A stretch of 8,753 nt of DNA from positions 1 to 8,753 of the forward strand of contig DASROJ010000173.1 in assembly GCA_035646975.1 (NCBI GenBank), written 5' to 3'. Source of the stretch: DASROJ01 sp035646975 (GTDB taxonomy: Bacteria > Acidobacteriota > Polarisedimenticolia > JACPZX01 > DASXTC01). The position numbers were made by a program, and so were the translations under genes. The notes below the pieces were generated by a model. It did no database searches. It was given only the letters and a program-made list of their open reading frames with translations, and was not told the DNA's origin. Positions 1 through 6,720 of the stretch are shown one piece after another (the stretch's first letter is position 1; the number at the start of each line of letters is the position of its first letter).

Positions 1-453
1 TACCGGCTCCTCACGTTGGTTGATTTCATCGGGACCTCGCCGAATCCCGGGGGAACCGACATTGCAGGATGGAGCGGGCAGGTGGCGCTCGAATCCCGGG
101 CGCTGAACTTCTGGTCCGTCGAGGCCGAGCCCAGCGGTCAGAGCGTCCGCCTCGATGTCGAGATCCTCCGTTATCGAAAGGCGTTCGCCATCGCCGGCGT
201 GCCGCTCGCCTCGAGACCGCACGGGTGGCACCTGAGCGTCACCTTCGGCATGGATGTGAAGAGTCTTTCCTACCCCACCGAGCAGGTGCTGAGCATGACC
301 TCGCTGGCACGCGACCAGAAGATGAACGTCGAGCACAAGGTCACGTTCCGGTACGAGGACTACCGGTTCTTCACAACGAGCGGCAGCGAGGAGTTCAAGG
401 GAACCGAGCCCACCCCGCAGCAGCCGCCACCTCCGCCACCGCAGATGCCCTGA
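1..453 (+). CDS. Hypothetical protein, C-terminal part (5' end outside window)
   Basis: The frame is open from the first base of the window to a TGA at 451-453, giving about 150 visible residues, so the true start probably lies to the left; a TTG at position 16 is an in-frame candidate start but has no convincing ribosome binding site. Third codon positions are strongly G/C, as in the neighbours, which supports real coding. The visible part has no membrane segment and alternates polar and hydrophobic residues in a way that suggests beta strands (for example GWSGQVALES and GWHLSVTFGMD). It ends in a low-complexity tail, QQPPPPPPQMP. I do not recognise a family and assign no function. It is convergent with the antiporter gene, with only 16 bases between the two stop codons. 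Coding status is fairly sure; identity is unknown. Confidence 0.72.
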   Translation, partial: YRLLTLVDFIGTSPNPGGTDIAGWSGQVALESRALNFWSVEAEPSGQSVRLDVEILRYRKAFAIAGVPLASRPHGWHLSVTFGMDVKSLSYPTEQVLSMTSLARDQKMNVEHKVTFRYEDYRFFTTSGSEEFKGTEPTPQQPPPPPPQMP

Positions 454-474
454 TCGTTCCGGCGAGGCATCAGG
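444..474. other. Short inverted repeats spanning two convergent stop codons
   Basis: Between and across the stops of the two convergent genes lie two alternative 6-bp perfect inverted repeats: GATGCC (444-449) with GGCATC (466-471), and CCTGAT (449-454) with ATCAGG (469-474). They could form mutually exclusive hairpins in transcripts from either strand. Neither is followed by a T tract, so this is not a canonical intrinsic terminator, and stems this short can occur by chance in GC-rich DNA. Confidence 0.2.
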
Positions 475-2509
475 CGGCCGACCCGATCAACGCCTCGACC
501 GCCGAGCCGATCTGATCGCTGGTTCCCGCCACCACCACGGCGTCGCCAGGCCCGAGTCTCATCCCCGGCGCGGGGCCGACGGCGATCCGCCCCTCGCGCA
601 CCATGGCCAGAACCGTGGCGCCGCTGCGTCCCCGGAGATCCAGCTCCTGCAACGAGCGGCCGATCCCGGCAGCGCCCTCGGTGATGGAGCAGACCTGCAC
701 CTCCACCGGCGCGATGAACGGCTTGAGACCCGCGAGGTGGCCGGACTCCCCCGGAGGGGCCGTGGCCGGCCTGCCGGCGATGAACACACCGTAACGCTCG
801 GCCCGGATGCGGCGGGCGTGCTTGACCAGCGCTTCTCTCGGCACCCCGAACACCTCGAGCACCCGTGAGAATATCTCCATCGAGGTTTCCACCTCTTCGG
901 GAATGACCACATCCGCGCCAAGCCGGTACAGCTCGTCGACCTCCGTGAGGTATCGCGTGCGCGCCACCACGTACAGCGTGGGGAAGTTGCCGCGGGCCAC
1001 CGCCACGGCCCGTCGCGTGGAGACCGGATCGGAGATCGCCAGCACGACGACACGCGCGCGCCGGGCGCCGAGCCGCTCCAGAATGCCGGGGGAGGCCGCG
1101 TCGCCGTACAGGATGTTCTCGCCCTCCACGTCGCGCGCATGACGCACGGTCTCGGGGTTCATCTCCAGCGCGATATAGGGGATGTCTATTTCCTTCAGCA
1201 CGCGCGCGAGGTTTCTTCCATTGAACCCGTACCCGACGATGATCACGTGGCCCGAGATTTTGTCGGCCGGCTCCTCGGGAGGCCTCAGATCCCTGGCCGG
1301 GCGCCACCAGCCCCGCTCCTCGGCCCGCTGGACGAGCTGCAGCAGCCACGGAGCGCCGGCCAGCAGCAGCGGGGTCACGATCATCGTCAGCACCGCCGAG
1401 GTCAGGAAGACCTGGCTCACCCGATCGGACATCAGCCCGTACCCCGTGGCGAACCGCATCAGGACGAACGAGAACTCACCGACCTGGGACAGCGCCAGAC
1501 CTGCCTGGAGCGCCACGGTCGGACGCTGGCCGGTGACCAGCAACGCGCCGCCGATGAGACCGAACTTGAGAATGATGATGGCCGCGGCCGCCGTCAGGAC
1601 CGCAACCGGCGCGCTGACGACGAACGCCGGGTCGAGCAGCATGCCGATCGACACGAAGAAAAGGCTGTTGAGTGAGTCGCGAAACGGCAGCATGTCGGCG
1701 AGCGCCTGGTGGCCGAACTCCGACTCGGAGATGACGAGCCCGGCGACGAACGCGCCCAGTGCGAGCGAGAGACCCATCATCGAGGTGATCCATGCCGCGC
1801 CCAGACAGATGCACATGATGCTGATGATGAACACCTCGCGGCTCTTGAGTGCCGCCAGACGCGCCAGAAAGCGGGGCACCAGCCACAGCGCCACGATCAG
1901 CACGCCCCCCACCACGGCGATGGCCTGGATCAGCGCGATGGCCGGCTGCACGAGCCCGCCCGGACCCGACGCGGCCGTCCGGGACACGGCTCCCGCGCCC
2001 AGGTAGGGAGCCAGCAGCATCATCGGTATCACCAGCAGGTCCTGGAACACCGCCACGCCCACGGCCGCGCGGCCATGGGGCGAATCGACCTGGCCGCGAT
2101 CGGCCAGCGCCCTCAACGGGATGACCGTGCTGCTGAGAGAGAGGAGAAAGCCGAGAAAGATCCCCTGCCCCAGGGTCAGACCCATGAAGCCAGACGCCGC
2201 CGCGCAGAGCGCCGAGGTGGCGATCACCGGCAGCAACGCTCCGGCAAGGGCCGCTCCCCAGAGCCGGCGGAGCAGTGCGAGAGAGAATTCCAGTCCGACG
2301 GTGAACAGCAGGAGCATGACGCCGACATCGGCCAGCATCTTGATCCGCTCGAGATCCGAGACGAGGCTCAGCCCGTGAGGGCCGAGCAGCATTCCCGACA
2401 GGAGAAAACCGGTGATGGTGGGCAGCCGCAGGCGGTGCAGCAGCAGCACCACCAGAACCGAGACCCCGAAGATGACGACGAGATCTCTGAGGATGTCCAG
2501 GCCCTGCAT
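470..2509 (-). CDS. KefB/YbaL-type CPA2 cation:proton antiporter with TrkA-N and TrkA-C domains
   Basis: This 679-residue inner-membrane protein should exchange a monovalent cation (K+ or Na+) for protons. Residues about 5-395 form the hydrophobic Na+/H+-exchanger domain with a dozen or so membrane segments. They include the family motif LLLFTVGLEF (67-76) and FQDLLVIP (155-162), whose Gln-Asp pair matches the transport-site QD of Kef proteins. Residues about 420-550 are a Rossmann TrkA-N (KTN) domain with the nucleotide-binding loop GYGFNGRN (426-433) and the acidic E449 after the second strand. Residues about 600-676 are a TrkA-C-like ligand-binding domain ending in GPGDAVVVAGT. Length and domain order fit Kef/YbaL-like antiporters; the C-terminal RCK-C part is an extra compared with short family members. 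ATG 2507-2509 follows the upstream stop by 7 bases with a weak AAGG site, so translation is probably coupled. Ion and ligand cannot be told from sequence, and glutathione gating as in KefB/KefC should not be assumed. Confidence 0.93.
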   Translation of the reverse strand: MQGLDILRDLVVIFGVSVLVVLLLHRLRLPTITGFLLSGMLLGPHGLSLVSDLERIKMLADVGVMLLLFTVGLEFSLALLRRLWGAALAGALLPVIATSALCAAASGFMGLTLGQGIFLGFLLSLSSTVIPLRALADRGQVDSPHGRAAVGVAVFQDLLVIPMMLLAPYLGAGAVSRTAASGPGGLVQPAIALIQAIAVVGGVLIVALWLVPRFLARLAALKSREVFIISIMCICLGAAWITSMMGLSLALGAFVAGLVISESEFGHQALADMLPFRDSLNSLFFVSIGMLLDPAFVVSAPVAVLTAAAAIIILKFGLIGGALLVTGQRPTVALQAGLALSQVGEFSFVLMRFATGYGLMSDRVSQVFLTSAVLTMIVTPLLLAGAPWLLQLVQRAEERGWWRPARDLRPPEEPADKISGHVIIVGYGFNGRNLARVLKEIDIPYIALEMNPETVRHARDVEGENILYGDAASPGILERLGARRARVVVLAISDPVSTRRAVAVARGNFPTLYVVARTRYLTEVDELYRLGADVVIPEEVETSMEIFSRVLEVFGVPREALVKHARRIRAERYGVFIAGRPATAPPGESGHLAGLKPFIAPVEVQVCSITEGAAGIGRSLQELDLRGRSGATVLAMVREGRIAVGPAPGMRLGPGDAVVVAGTSDQIGSAVEALIGSAA

Positions 2510-2516
2510 CGGGCCT

Positions 2517-4358
2517 TCAGGACTTCACGGCTGAGATCACGTCGAGGGCCCTTTCGACTTTGCCAAACGGTGCGGACACCTGGACACCCTGCACGAGATC
2601 CTTCACGTGGAGGAGCGTTTCGCGGGCGATCTGGATGCCTTCTTCCTTGGAAGCTCCCTCGGCCCGTTCCTCCGCCTTGCGCATCCGATCCATGATCTCG
2701 TCGGGAACATGCACCCCCGGCACCTCGTTGTTCATGAACTCGGCGTTGCGCAGCGAGGCCAGCGGCCAGATCCCCGCGATGATCGGGATCCGGCAATGCT
2801 CGATGCGCTTCAGAAAAGTCTTGAGCTGCTCGACATCGAACACCGGCTGGGTGATCGCGAACTCGGCCCCGGCTTCGACCTTGAACTGGAAGCGCCTCAG
2901 CTCGAATTCCAGGTCAACCGCCCCCGGATTCGCACCCACGCCGATGAGGTAGCCGGTCGGGCTCCCGATGGAGTTGCCGCCGAGATCGTAACCGTGGTTG
3001 AGGCGATTCACCATGTTGGTCAGACCGATGGCGTCGACGTCGAACACCGCGGTGGCGTCGGGGTAGTCGCCCAGCTTGGGCGGATCACCCGTGATGATCA
3101 GGATGTTACGCAGGCCGATGGCGTAGGCCCCCAGCAGGTCCGCCTGCATCCCGAGCAGGTTACGGTCGCGGCAGCAGTAATGGAGAATCGTCTGGATGCC
3201 GATCTCCCTTTCCATCATCAAGGAGAGGAACATCGGTCCCATCCTCGCAGACGCCCGCGCGCCGTCCGGGATGTTCACCGCGTCCACGCCCCGCTCCTTC
3301 AGAAAGCGGGCGCCCGCCATCACCTTGCTGGTGTCGATCCCCTTGGGAGGGTTCAACTCGACCGACGTGACGAATTGCCCCGCGGCCAGCCGCGCCGCCA
3401 GCGGGGACTTCTCCGCCAGCGGCACCGGGCGGACGTCGGACTTCTTTTCGGACGGGATGAAGATCTCGACATGACGTTGTGCCGGACGGAGCATCCGCAC
3501 CGACTTGATGATCGACTTGAGGTGCTCGGGTGTCGTGCCGCAGCATCCACCCACCACCTTCGCCCCTGTCTGGATGTACCGCTTGGCGTAGGTGCCCATG
3601 TACTCCGGCGAGCAGAGATAGATGTTGCGCCCTTCGACATTGCGCGGCACCCCGGCGTTCGGCTGCGCGATCACCGGCCTGGATGTCACCTTCACGATCC
3701 GCTCCACCGCACTGAGCATGACGTGCGGTCCGACGCTGCAGTTCGCGCCGATCATGTCCGCGCCCCACTCGTCGAGCAGCTTGGCGAAGACCTCCGGCGC
3801 TGTTCCGTAGAGATTGCTGCCGTCCTCCTCGAGAGTCATCTGGGCGGCGATCGGAAGCCCGCAGACGTCTCGCACGGCGAGCAGCGCCTGCTGGATCTCG
3901 TTGAGATCGGAGAAAGTCTCCAGCGACAGCAGGTCCACGCCGGCCTCGACCAGCGCCGCGGCCTGCTCGCGGAATGCCTGTCGCGCCTCGTCGAGCGAGG
4001 TAGGGCCCCAGGGCTCGATCTTGATTCCGAGCGGCCCAATCGAACCGGCCACGTACACCTCGTCGCCGGCGATCTCCCGGGCGATCTGCGCCCCTGCCTG
4101 GTTGATCTCCCGCAGCTTGTCTTCCAACCCGTGGGTGCGGAGCTTGAATCGGTTCGCGCCGAAGGTGTTGGTCTCGAGGACATCGACACCCACCTTTCGA
4201 TAGCCGCGATGCACCTCGCGCACCAGGTCCGGGTTGCCGAGATTCATCTCATCGAAGCACCGGTTGATGAAGACACCTTTGTTGTAGAGCTCGGTGCCCA
4301 TGGCCCCGTCGAACACGACGATGTTGTCCTTGAGATACTCCAGGAAGGGCTTCCGCAC
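2517..4358 (-). CDS. yitJ: Bifunctional homocysteine S-methyltransferase / 5,10-methylenetetrahydrofolate reductase
   Basis: A 613-residue cytoplasmic enzyme, almost exactly the length of the YitJ type. Residues about 1-290 are a homocysteine S-methyltransferase barrel: FDGAMGT (16-22), ETNTFGANR (62-70), GANCSVGP (204-211) and GGCCGTTP (270-277). C207, C272 and C273 are the expected zinc ligands that activate homocysteine. Residues about 318-610 are a MetF-like flavin barrel with SVELNPPKG (332-340; E334 matches the catalytic Glu of MetF), TGDPP (423-427) and ITQPVFD (502-508). Known members methylate homocysteine to methionine and reduce methylene-THF to methyl-THF. There is no cobalamin-binding domain as in full MetH, so the usual methyl donor assignment (S-methylmethionine, AdoMet or methyl-folate) stays open. 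The start is GTG at 4356-4358, supported by a strong AGAGGT site 6 bases upstream. It is the first gene of an operon with the antiporter, driven by a near-consensus promoter. Confidence 0.95.
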   Translation of the reverse strand: MRKPFLEYLKDNIVVFDGAMGTELYNKGVFINRCFDEMNLGNPDLVREVHRGYRKVGVDVLETNTFGANRFKLRTHGLEDKLREINQAGAQIAREIAGDEVYVAGSIGPLGIKIEPWGPTSLDEARQAFREQAAALVEAGVDLLSLETFSDLNEIQQALLAVRDVCGLPIAAQMTLEEDGSNLYGTAPEVFAKLLDEWGADMIGANCSVGPHVMLSAVERIVKVTSRPVIAQPNAGVPRNVEGRNIYLCSPEYMGTYAKRYIQTGAKVVGGCCGTTPEHLKSIIKSVRMLRPAQRHVEIFIPSEKKSDVRPVPLAEKSPLAARLAAGQFVTSVELNPPKGIDTSKVMAGARFLKERGVDAVNIPDGARASARMGPMFLSLMMEREIGIQTILHYCCRDRNLLGMQADLLGAYAIGLRNILIITGDPPKLGDYPDATAVFDVDAIGLTNMVNRLNHGYDLGGNSIGSPTGYLIGVGANPGAVDLEFELRRFQFKVEAGAEFAITQPVFDVEQLKTFLKRIEHCRIPIIAGIWPLASLRNAEFMNNEVPGVHVPDEIMDRMRKAEERAEGASKEEGIQIARETLLHVKDLVQGVQVSAPFGKVERALDVISAVKS

Positions 4359-4361
4359 GGC

Positions 4362-4392
4362 TTGACCTCTTTTAATGGGTGCCGATTATAAC
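4362..4392 (+). promoter_or_regulatory. Possible divergent promoter of the site-2 protease/cytochrome operon
   Basis: On the plus strand TTGACC (4362-4367) and TATAAC (4387-4392) each match five of six consensus bases, but the 19-base spacer is longer than the 17-base optimum. The -10 box shares the sequence ATTATAA with the perfect minus-strand -10 box, so polymerase could not occupy both at once. A start near 4399 would leave a leader of about 32 bases before the ATG at 4431. Confidence 0.5.
4365..4370 (-). promoter_or_regulatory. Shine-Dalgarno site fixing the GTG start of the yitJ-like gene
   Basis: On the minus strand AGAGGT lies 6 bases before the GTG at 4356-4358. It is the best ribosome binding site in the window and decides the non-ATG start. 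It also overlaps the predicted -35 box (TTGACC) of the plus-strand promoter. Confidence 0.8.
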
Positions 4393-4413
4393 GGCGCCCC
4401 CTCTGGACTTCAA
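4385..4413 (-). promoter_or_regulatory. Sigma-70-type promoter of the yitJ-like/antiporter operon
   Basis: Read on the minus strand, TTGAAG (4408-4413) and a perfect TATAAT (4385-4390) are separated by exactly 17 bases (4391-4407). Transcription would start near 4378, giving a leader of only about 20 bases that holds just the ribosome binding site. Box sequence, spacing and position all agree, which is unusual in such GC-rich DNA. Prediction only; no start-site data. Confidence 0.75.
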
Positions 4414-4430
4414 TTCGGCGCGCGGGCACA

Positions 4431-5165
4431 ATGCCGCGGATGGACACCTTCACGCTCTCCACCGTCGCGGAATTCGGCGTCTGGTTCGTGGTTTTTCTGT
4501 TTTCCTCGACGCTGCATGAAGCGGCGCACGCGCTGGCCGCCCGGCTGGGAGGCGACGACACGGCGTACGAAGGCGGCCAGGTCACGCTCAACCCGTTGCC
4601 GCACATCCGACGCGAGCCATTCGGCATGATCCTGGTGCCGATTGCCAGCTTTTTCTTCGCCGGATGGATGATGGGGTGGGCGAGCACTCCGTACGATCCT
4701 GCGTGGGCCGAGCGCTATCCTCGCCGGCAGGCGGCCATGTCGGCCGCCGGTCCCCTCGCGAACCTGCTCATCGCCGTTTCGGCGTTCTGCGTCCTGTTCT
4801 CGATGATCGGCGCCGGCGTGCTGGTGGCGCCGGCCGAGCTCACCTTCTCACATCTCGCCGAGCCCGCCGCGCGGTTCGGCCAGGACACGCTGCTCAATCC
4901 GCTGACGGCGGCATTGTCCGTCGCGATGAGCCTCAATCTGCTCCTGTTCCTCTTCAACCTGATGCCGATTCCGCCGCTCGACGGCAGCGGCATCGTGCAC
5001 GGTCTGTTCCCCGGCAGCGCGGGCCGCCTCGTCGAGGCCGTGCGCCGCAATCCCATGCTCAGCATGATTGGCCTGCTCGTGGCGTGGCGGGTCTTCCCCT
5101 TCGCCTTCAGGCCGGTTTTCGCGCTCGCGCGCAACCTGCTTCATCCCGGGATGTACGGGATGTGA
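4431..5165 (+). CDS. Site-2 protease family (M50-like) membrane zinc metallopeptidase
   Basis: A 244-residue protein with about five or six membrane segments. HEAAH (29-33) in the first segment gives the two zinc histidines and catalytic glutamate of the HExxH motif. NLMPIPPLDGSG (176-187) supplies the conserved NPxPPLDG-like motif with D184 as the third zinc ligand. Between them are GGQVTLNPLPHI (48-59) and AAGPLANLL (105-113), both typical of small bacterial site-2-protease-like proteins. No PDZ or CBS domain is present, so it is a minimal form. The family cuts substrates within the membrane; the substrate here is unknown. ATG 4431 is chosen as the first in-frame start after the promoter; ATG 4440 is an equal alternative, since neither has a clear ribosome binding site. 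Only 8 bases separate it from the cytochrome gene, so the two are likely cotranscribed. Fold assignment is firm, role is not. Confidence 0.9.
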   Translation: MPRMDTFTLSTVAEFGVWFVVFLFSSTLHEAAHALAARLGGDDTAYEGGQVTLNPLPHIRREPFGMILVPIASFFFAGWMMGWASTPYDPAWAERYPRRQAAMSAAGPLANLLIAVSAFCVLFSMIGAGVLVAPAELTFSHLAEPAARFGQDTLLNPLTAALSVAMSLNLLLFLFNLMPIPPLDGSGIVHGLFPGSAGRLVEAVRRNPMLSMIGLLVAWRVFPFAFRPVFALARNLLHPGMYGM

Positions 5166-5167
5166 GG
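5164..5167 (+). promoter_or_regulatory. Ribosome binding site of the cytochrome gene, overlapping the upstream stop
   Basis: GAGG at 5164-5167 overlaps the TGA (5163-5165) of the protease gene and lies 6 bases before ATG 5174. It favours 5174 over the in-frame ATG at 5192 and suggests translational coupling between the two genes. Confidence 0.6.
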
Positions 5168-5173
5168 TGTCCC

Positions 5174-5875
5174 ATGAACTATGATCCCCTCATGAACGGT
5201 CAAGGGCGCTCCGCGGCGGCAGTGGCGATGGTGGTGGCCGTTGCGGCGTGCTGCGCCCTGACGGTGGCGCGTTCGGCGCCGGATACGCCGGCCCGCGTTG
5301 CGCAGCCTGGCTCCGCCGCGCATGGCAAGGAGCTGTTCGAGGCCTCGGGCTGCTCGAGCTGCCACGCCGCGACGTTCAGCGATGACGCCAAGGATGGCCG
5401 GATCCGCGCCGGCCACCCGCTCGAAGGGGCTCCTTCGCGGGGCACTTGGTGGAACGGGCGCATCACCACCGACGTGGGCGAGGCTTCCGATTTCTGTCTG
5501 CGGACCTACCTCGATCCGAACAGCGAAGGTCTCACCGCGGTGGAGCGCAAGGCTCTGGTGCTCTTCATGCAGGAACTGGGCTCAGAGCGCGGCGTCAGCC
5601 CGCTGGCGCTGCTGCGCCGCGACGCGGGCGATGTCGATCTTCGTTCAGGCGACGCGGGCCGCGGACGGGGGCTCTACCGCCAGGCCTGCGGCTCCTGTCA
5701 TGGGTCGGGGTTGCCGATCGAGCGCGCCCTGACAGGGAATCTCTCGCCGGCCCAGTTGGCGGAAATCATTCGGAAGGGCACAGCCAGGATGCCGTTCTTC
5801 CAGGTGGACCGGCTCAGCTCGCCGCAGGTCGCCGACATCGCGACCTACCTCGAGTCCGTCAAGGTGGCGCGGTAA
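5174..5875 (+). CDS. Exported diheme c-type cytochrome
   Basis: A 233-residue protein with two covalent heme-binding motifs, CSSCH (60-64) and CGSCH (172-176), each heading a small class I-like cytochrome c domain (about 46-140 and 158-232). An N-terminal hydrophobic stretch (about 13-31) after R12 is a Sec signal. Cleavage could follow ARSA (32-35), or the VAAC at 23-26 could act as a lipobox and make it a lipoprotein. The second domain has a plausible axial Met at M206 (ARMPFF) before its final helix. The first domain has no Met in that place; H81 or another residue may serve instead. It probably carries electrons in the periplasm or on the outside of the membrane; partners are not visible. 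The start at ATG 5174 has GAGG 6 bases upstream; ATG 5192 is an alternative. The 3' end overlaps the opposing membrane protein gene by 31 bases. Confidence 0.9.
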   Translation: MNYDPLMNGQGRSAAAVAMVVAVAACCALTVARSAPDTPARVAQPGSAAHGKELFEASGCSSCHAATFSDDAKDGRIRAGHPLEGAPSRGTWWNGRITTDVGEASDFCLRTYLDPNSEGLTAVERKALVLFMQELGSERGVSPLALLRRDAGDVDLRSGDAGRGRGLYRQACGSCHGSGLPIERALTGNLSPAQLAEIIRKGTARMPFFQVDRLSSPQVADIATYLESVKVAR

Positions 5876-6720
5876 CAGGCCACCTGCGCCGCGCGCGCGG
5901 TTTCCCTCAGGAATAGCCGCATCAGCAGGAACGACTGGGCGGCGCCCAACGCGAAAAGCAGCCCCGCGATCGTGCCACCGCTGCGCAGCACCAGCGAGTC
6001 AATCGGAAGAAAGAGAGCCAGCGCCAGGCATTGCAGCCCAAGGGCGATGGCCTCGAGCGACGCGACACGCAAAGGGTGAAACAGCACGAACCTCATGCCC
6101 GCCGACAGCGACGCCAGCATCGATCGGTCGCCTCTGACGATCGCGTGGACGCGGGCATAGTCGCCGATCAATGTGACCAGATCGAACAATAGGAGAAACA
6201 GCGCCGAACGCGCGAGACCGATCAACATCCCGACCCTTTCGTCGCTCACCTGCTCGAGGGCGTCGTCGAGCGCCAGGGCGAGGTGCCGGTTGATCATCCG
6301 GTGGACGAGCCAGTAGAGCGGCAGCGACATGACGAACAGACAGAGGAACCTGGGGCACCAGCGTCTGCACGAAGTCATGAAACGCTCCATGGGAAGTCCG
6401 CCCATGGAATCGTGGTAGACCTGGAGCAGGCCCCCGGCGAAAAAACAGCCGATCAGCGCCGACAGGAGCGCGGCGGCCGCCACACCATCCAGCGCGGCGG
6501 CGAACGCCTCGGCGCGCGATGTCGTCACATCGACCCACCATGACATGTCGAAGTGGCGTGACATGGCGAGGGAGGCTTCGTGGTGCGAGAGCGATTCCTC
6601 GAGCGGGCGCATCAGCGGCGCGGTGGCCAGCAGAGCCACCGTGAGATTGGCGGCCAGCAGCCACCAGAGAAGACGCGCGTTGAGCGCGGCAGCGCGCAGC
6701 CCGTCGCGAAAGGCCCTCAA
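5845..6720 (-). CDS. Six-helix membrane protein of unknown function, paired with M1 peptidase
   Basis: With the start chosen here the protein has 291 residues. Hydrophobic segments lie at about 19-36, 75-101, 125-143, 165-190, 220-243 and 249-271. A polar loop of about 38 residues between the first two contains FDMSWWVDV (57-65), and a Cys-rich stretch CRRWCPRFLC (118-127) leads into the third. I recognise no named family. The chosen start is TTG at 6718-6720, which overlaps the peptidase stop as TTGA and has GGGGA about 5 bases upstream, an arrangement typical of translational coupling. A GTG at 6775-6777 would add 19 residues and a 61-base overlap. Position behind an M1 peptidase suggests the two act together at the membrane, but this is inferred from context alone. 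The 3' end runs 31 bases into the opposing cytochrome gene and stops with TAG. Confidence 0.8.
   Translation of the reverse strand: MRAFRDGLRAAALNARLLWWLLAANLTVALLATAPLMRPLEESLSHHEASLAMSRHFDMSWWVDVTTSRAEAFAAALDGVAAAALLSALIGCFFAGGLLQVYHDSMGGLPMERFMTSCRRWCPRFLCLFVMSLPLYWLVHRMINRHLALALDDALEQVSDERVGMLIGLARSALFLLLFDLVTLIGDYARVHAIVRGDRSMLASLSAGMRFVLFHPLRVASLEAIALGLQCLALALFLPIDSLVLRSGGTIAGLLFALGAAQSFLLMRLFLRETARAAQVACYRATLTDSR
5862..5885. other. Inverted repeat around the cytochrome stop codon
   Basis: AGGTGGC (5862-5868) and GCCACCT (5879-5885) form a perfect 7-bp stem with a 10-base loop containing the TAA stop of the cytochrome gene. No T tract follows on either strand. The arm sequences are also codons of the overlapping minus-strand gene. 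It could be a two-way transcription pause or terminator at the convergent junction, or simply chance. Confidence 0.25.

Noticed and set aside
360..1349. A 329-codon minus-strand frame overlapping the antiporter's 3' part
   Set aside because: It is out of frame with the TrkA-N/TrkA-C coding sequence, is extremely Gly/Arg-rich, and runs through the end of the convergent left-edge gene.
1801..1830. Repeated gatgatg-like runs inside the antiporter gene
   Set aside because: They encode Met/Ile codons of a membrane helix and do not form a regular tandem repeat.
1709..2695. A 328-codon plus-strand frame opposite the antiporter
   Set aside because: Composition is low-complexity (Gln, His, Arg, Glu), it has no motif or ribosome binding site, and it crosses the boundary between two well-supported minus-strand genes.
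2607..4391. A 594-codon open frame on the plus strand, opposite the yitJ-like gene
   Set aside because: It is an antisense shadow common in GC-rich DNA: the translation is rich in Arg, His, Asp and Gly with no recognisable domain, and the opposite strand encodes a textbook enzyme across the same span.
4359..4430. Possible tRNA, small RNA or operator palindrome in the divergent intergenic region
   Set aside because: The 72 bases are accounted for by promoter boxes and a ribosome binding site. I found no cloverleaf, T-tract hairpin or long dyad.
4664..5173. Upstream extension of the cytochrome frame into the protease gene
   Set aside because: The extension is Arg-rich shadow sequence. The signal peptide, ribosome binding site and ATG at 5174 mark the true start.
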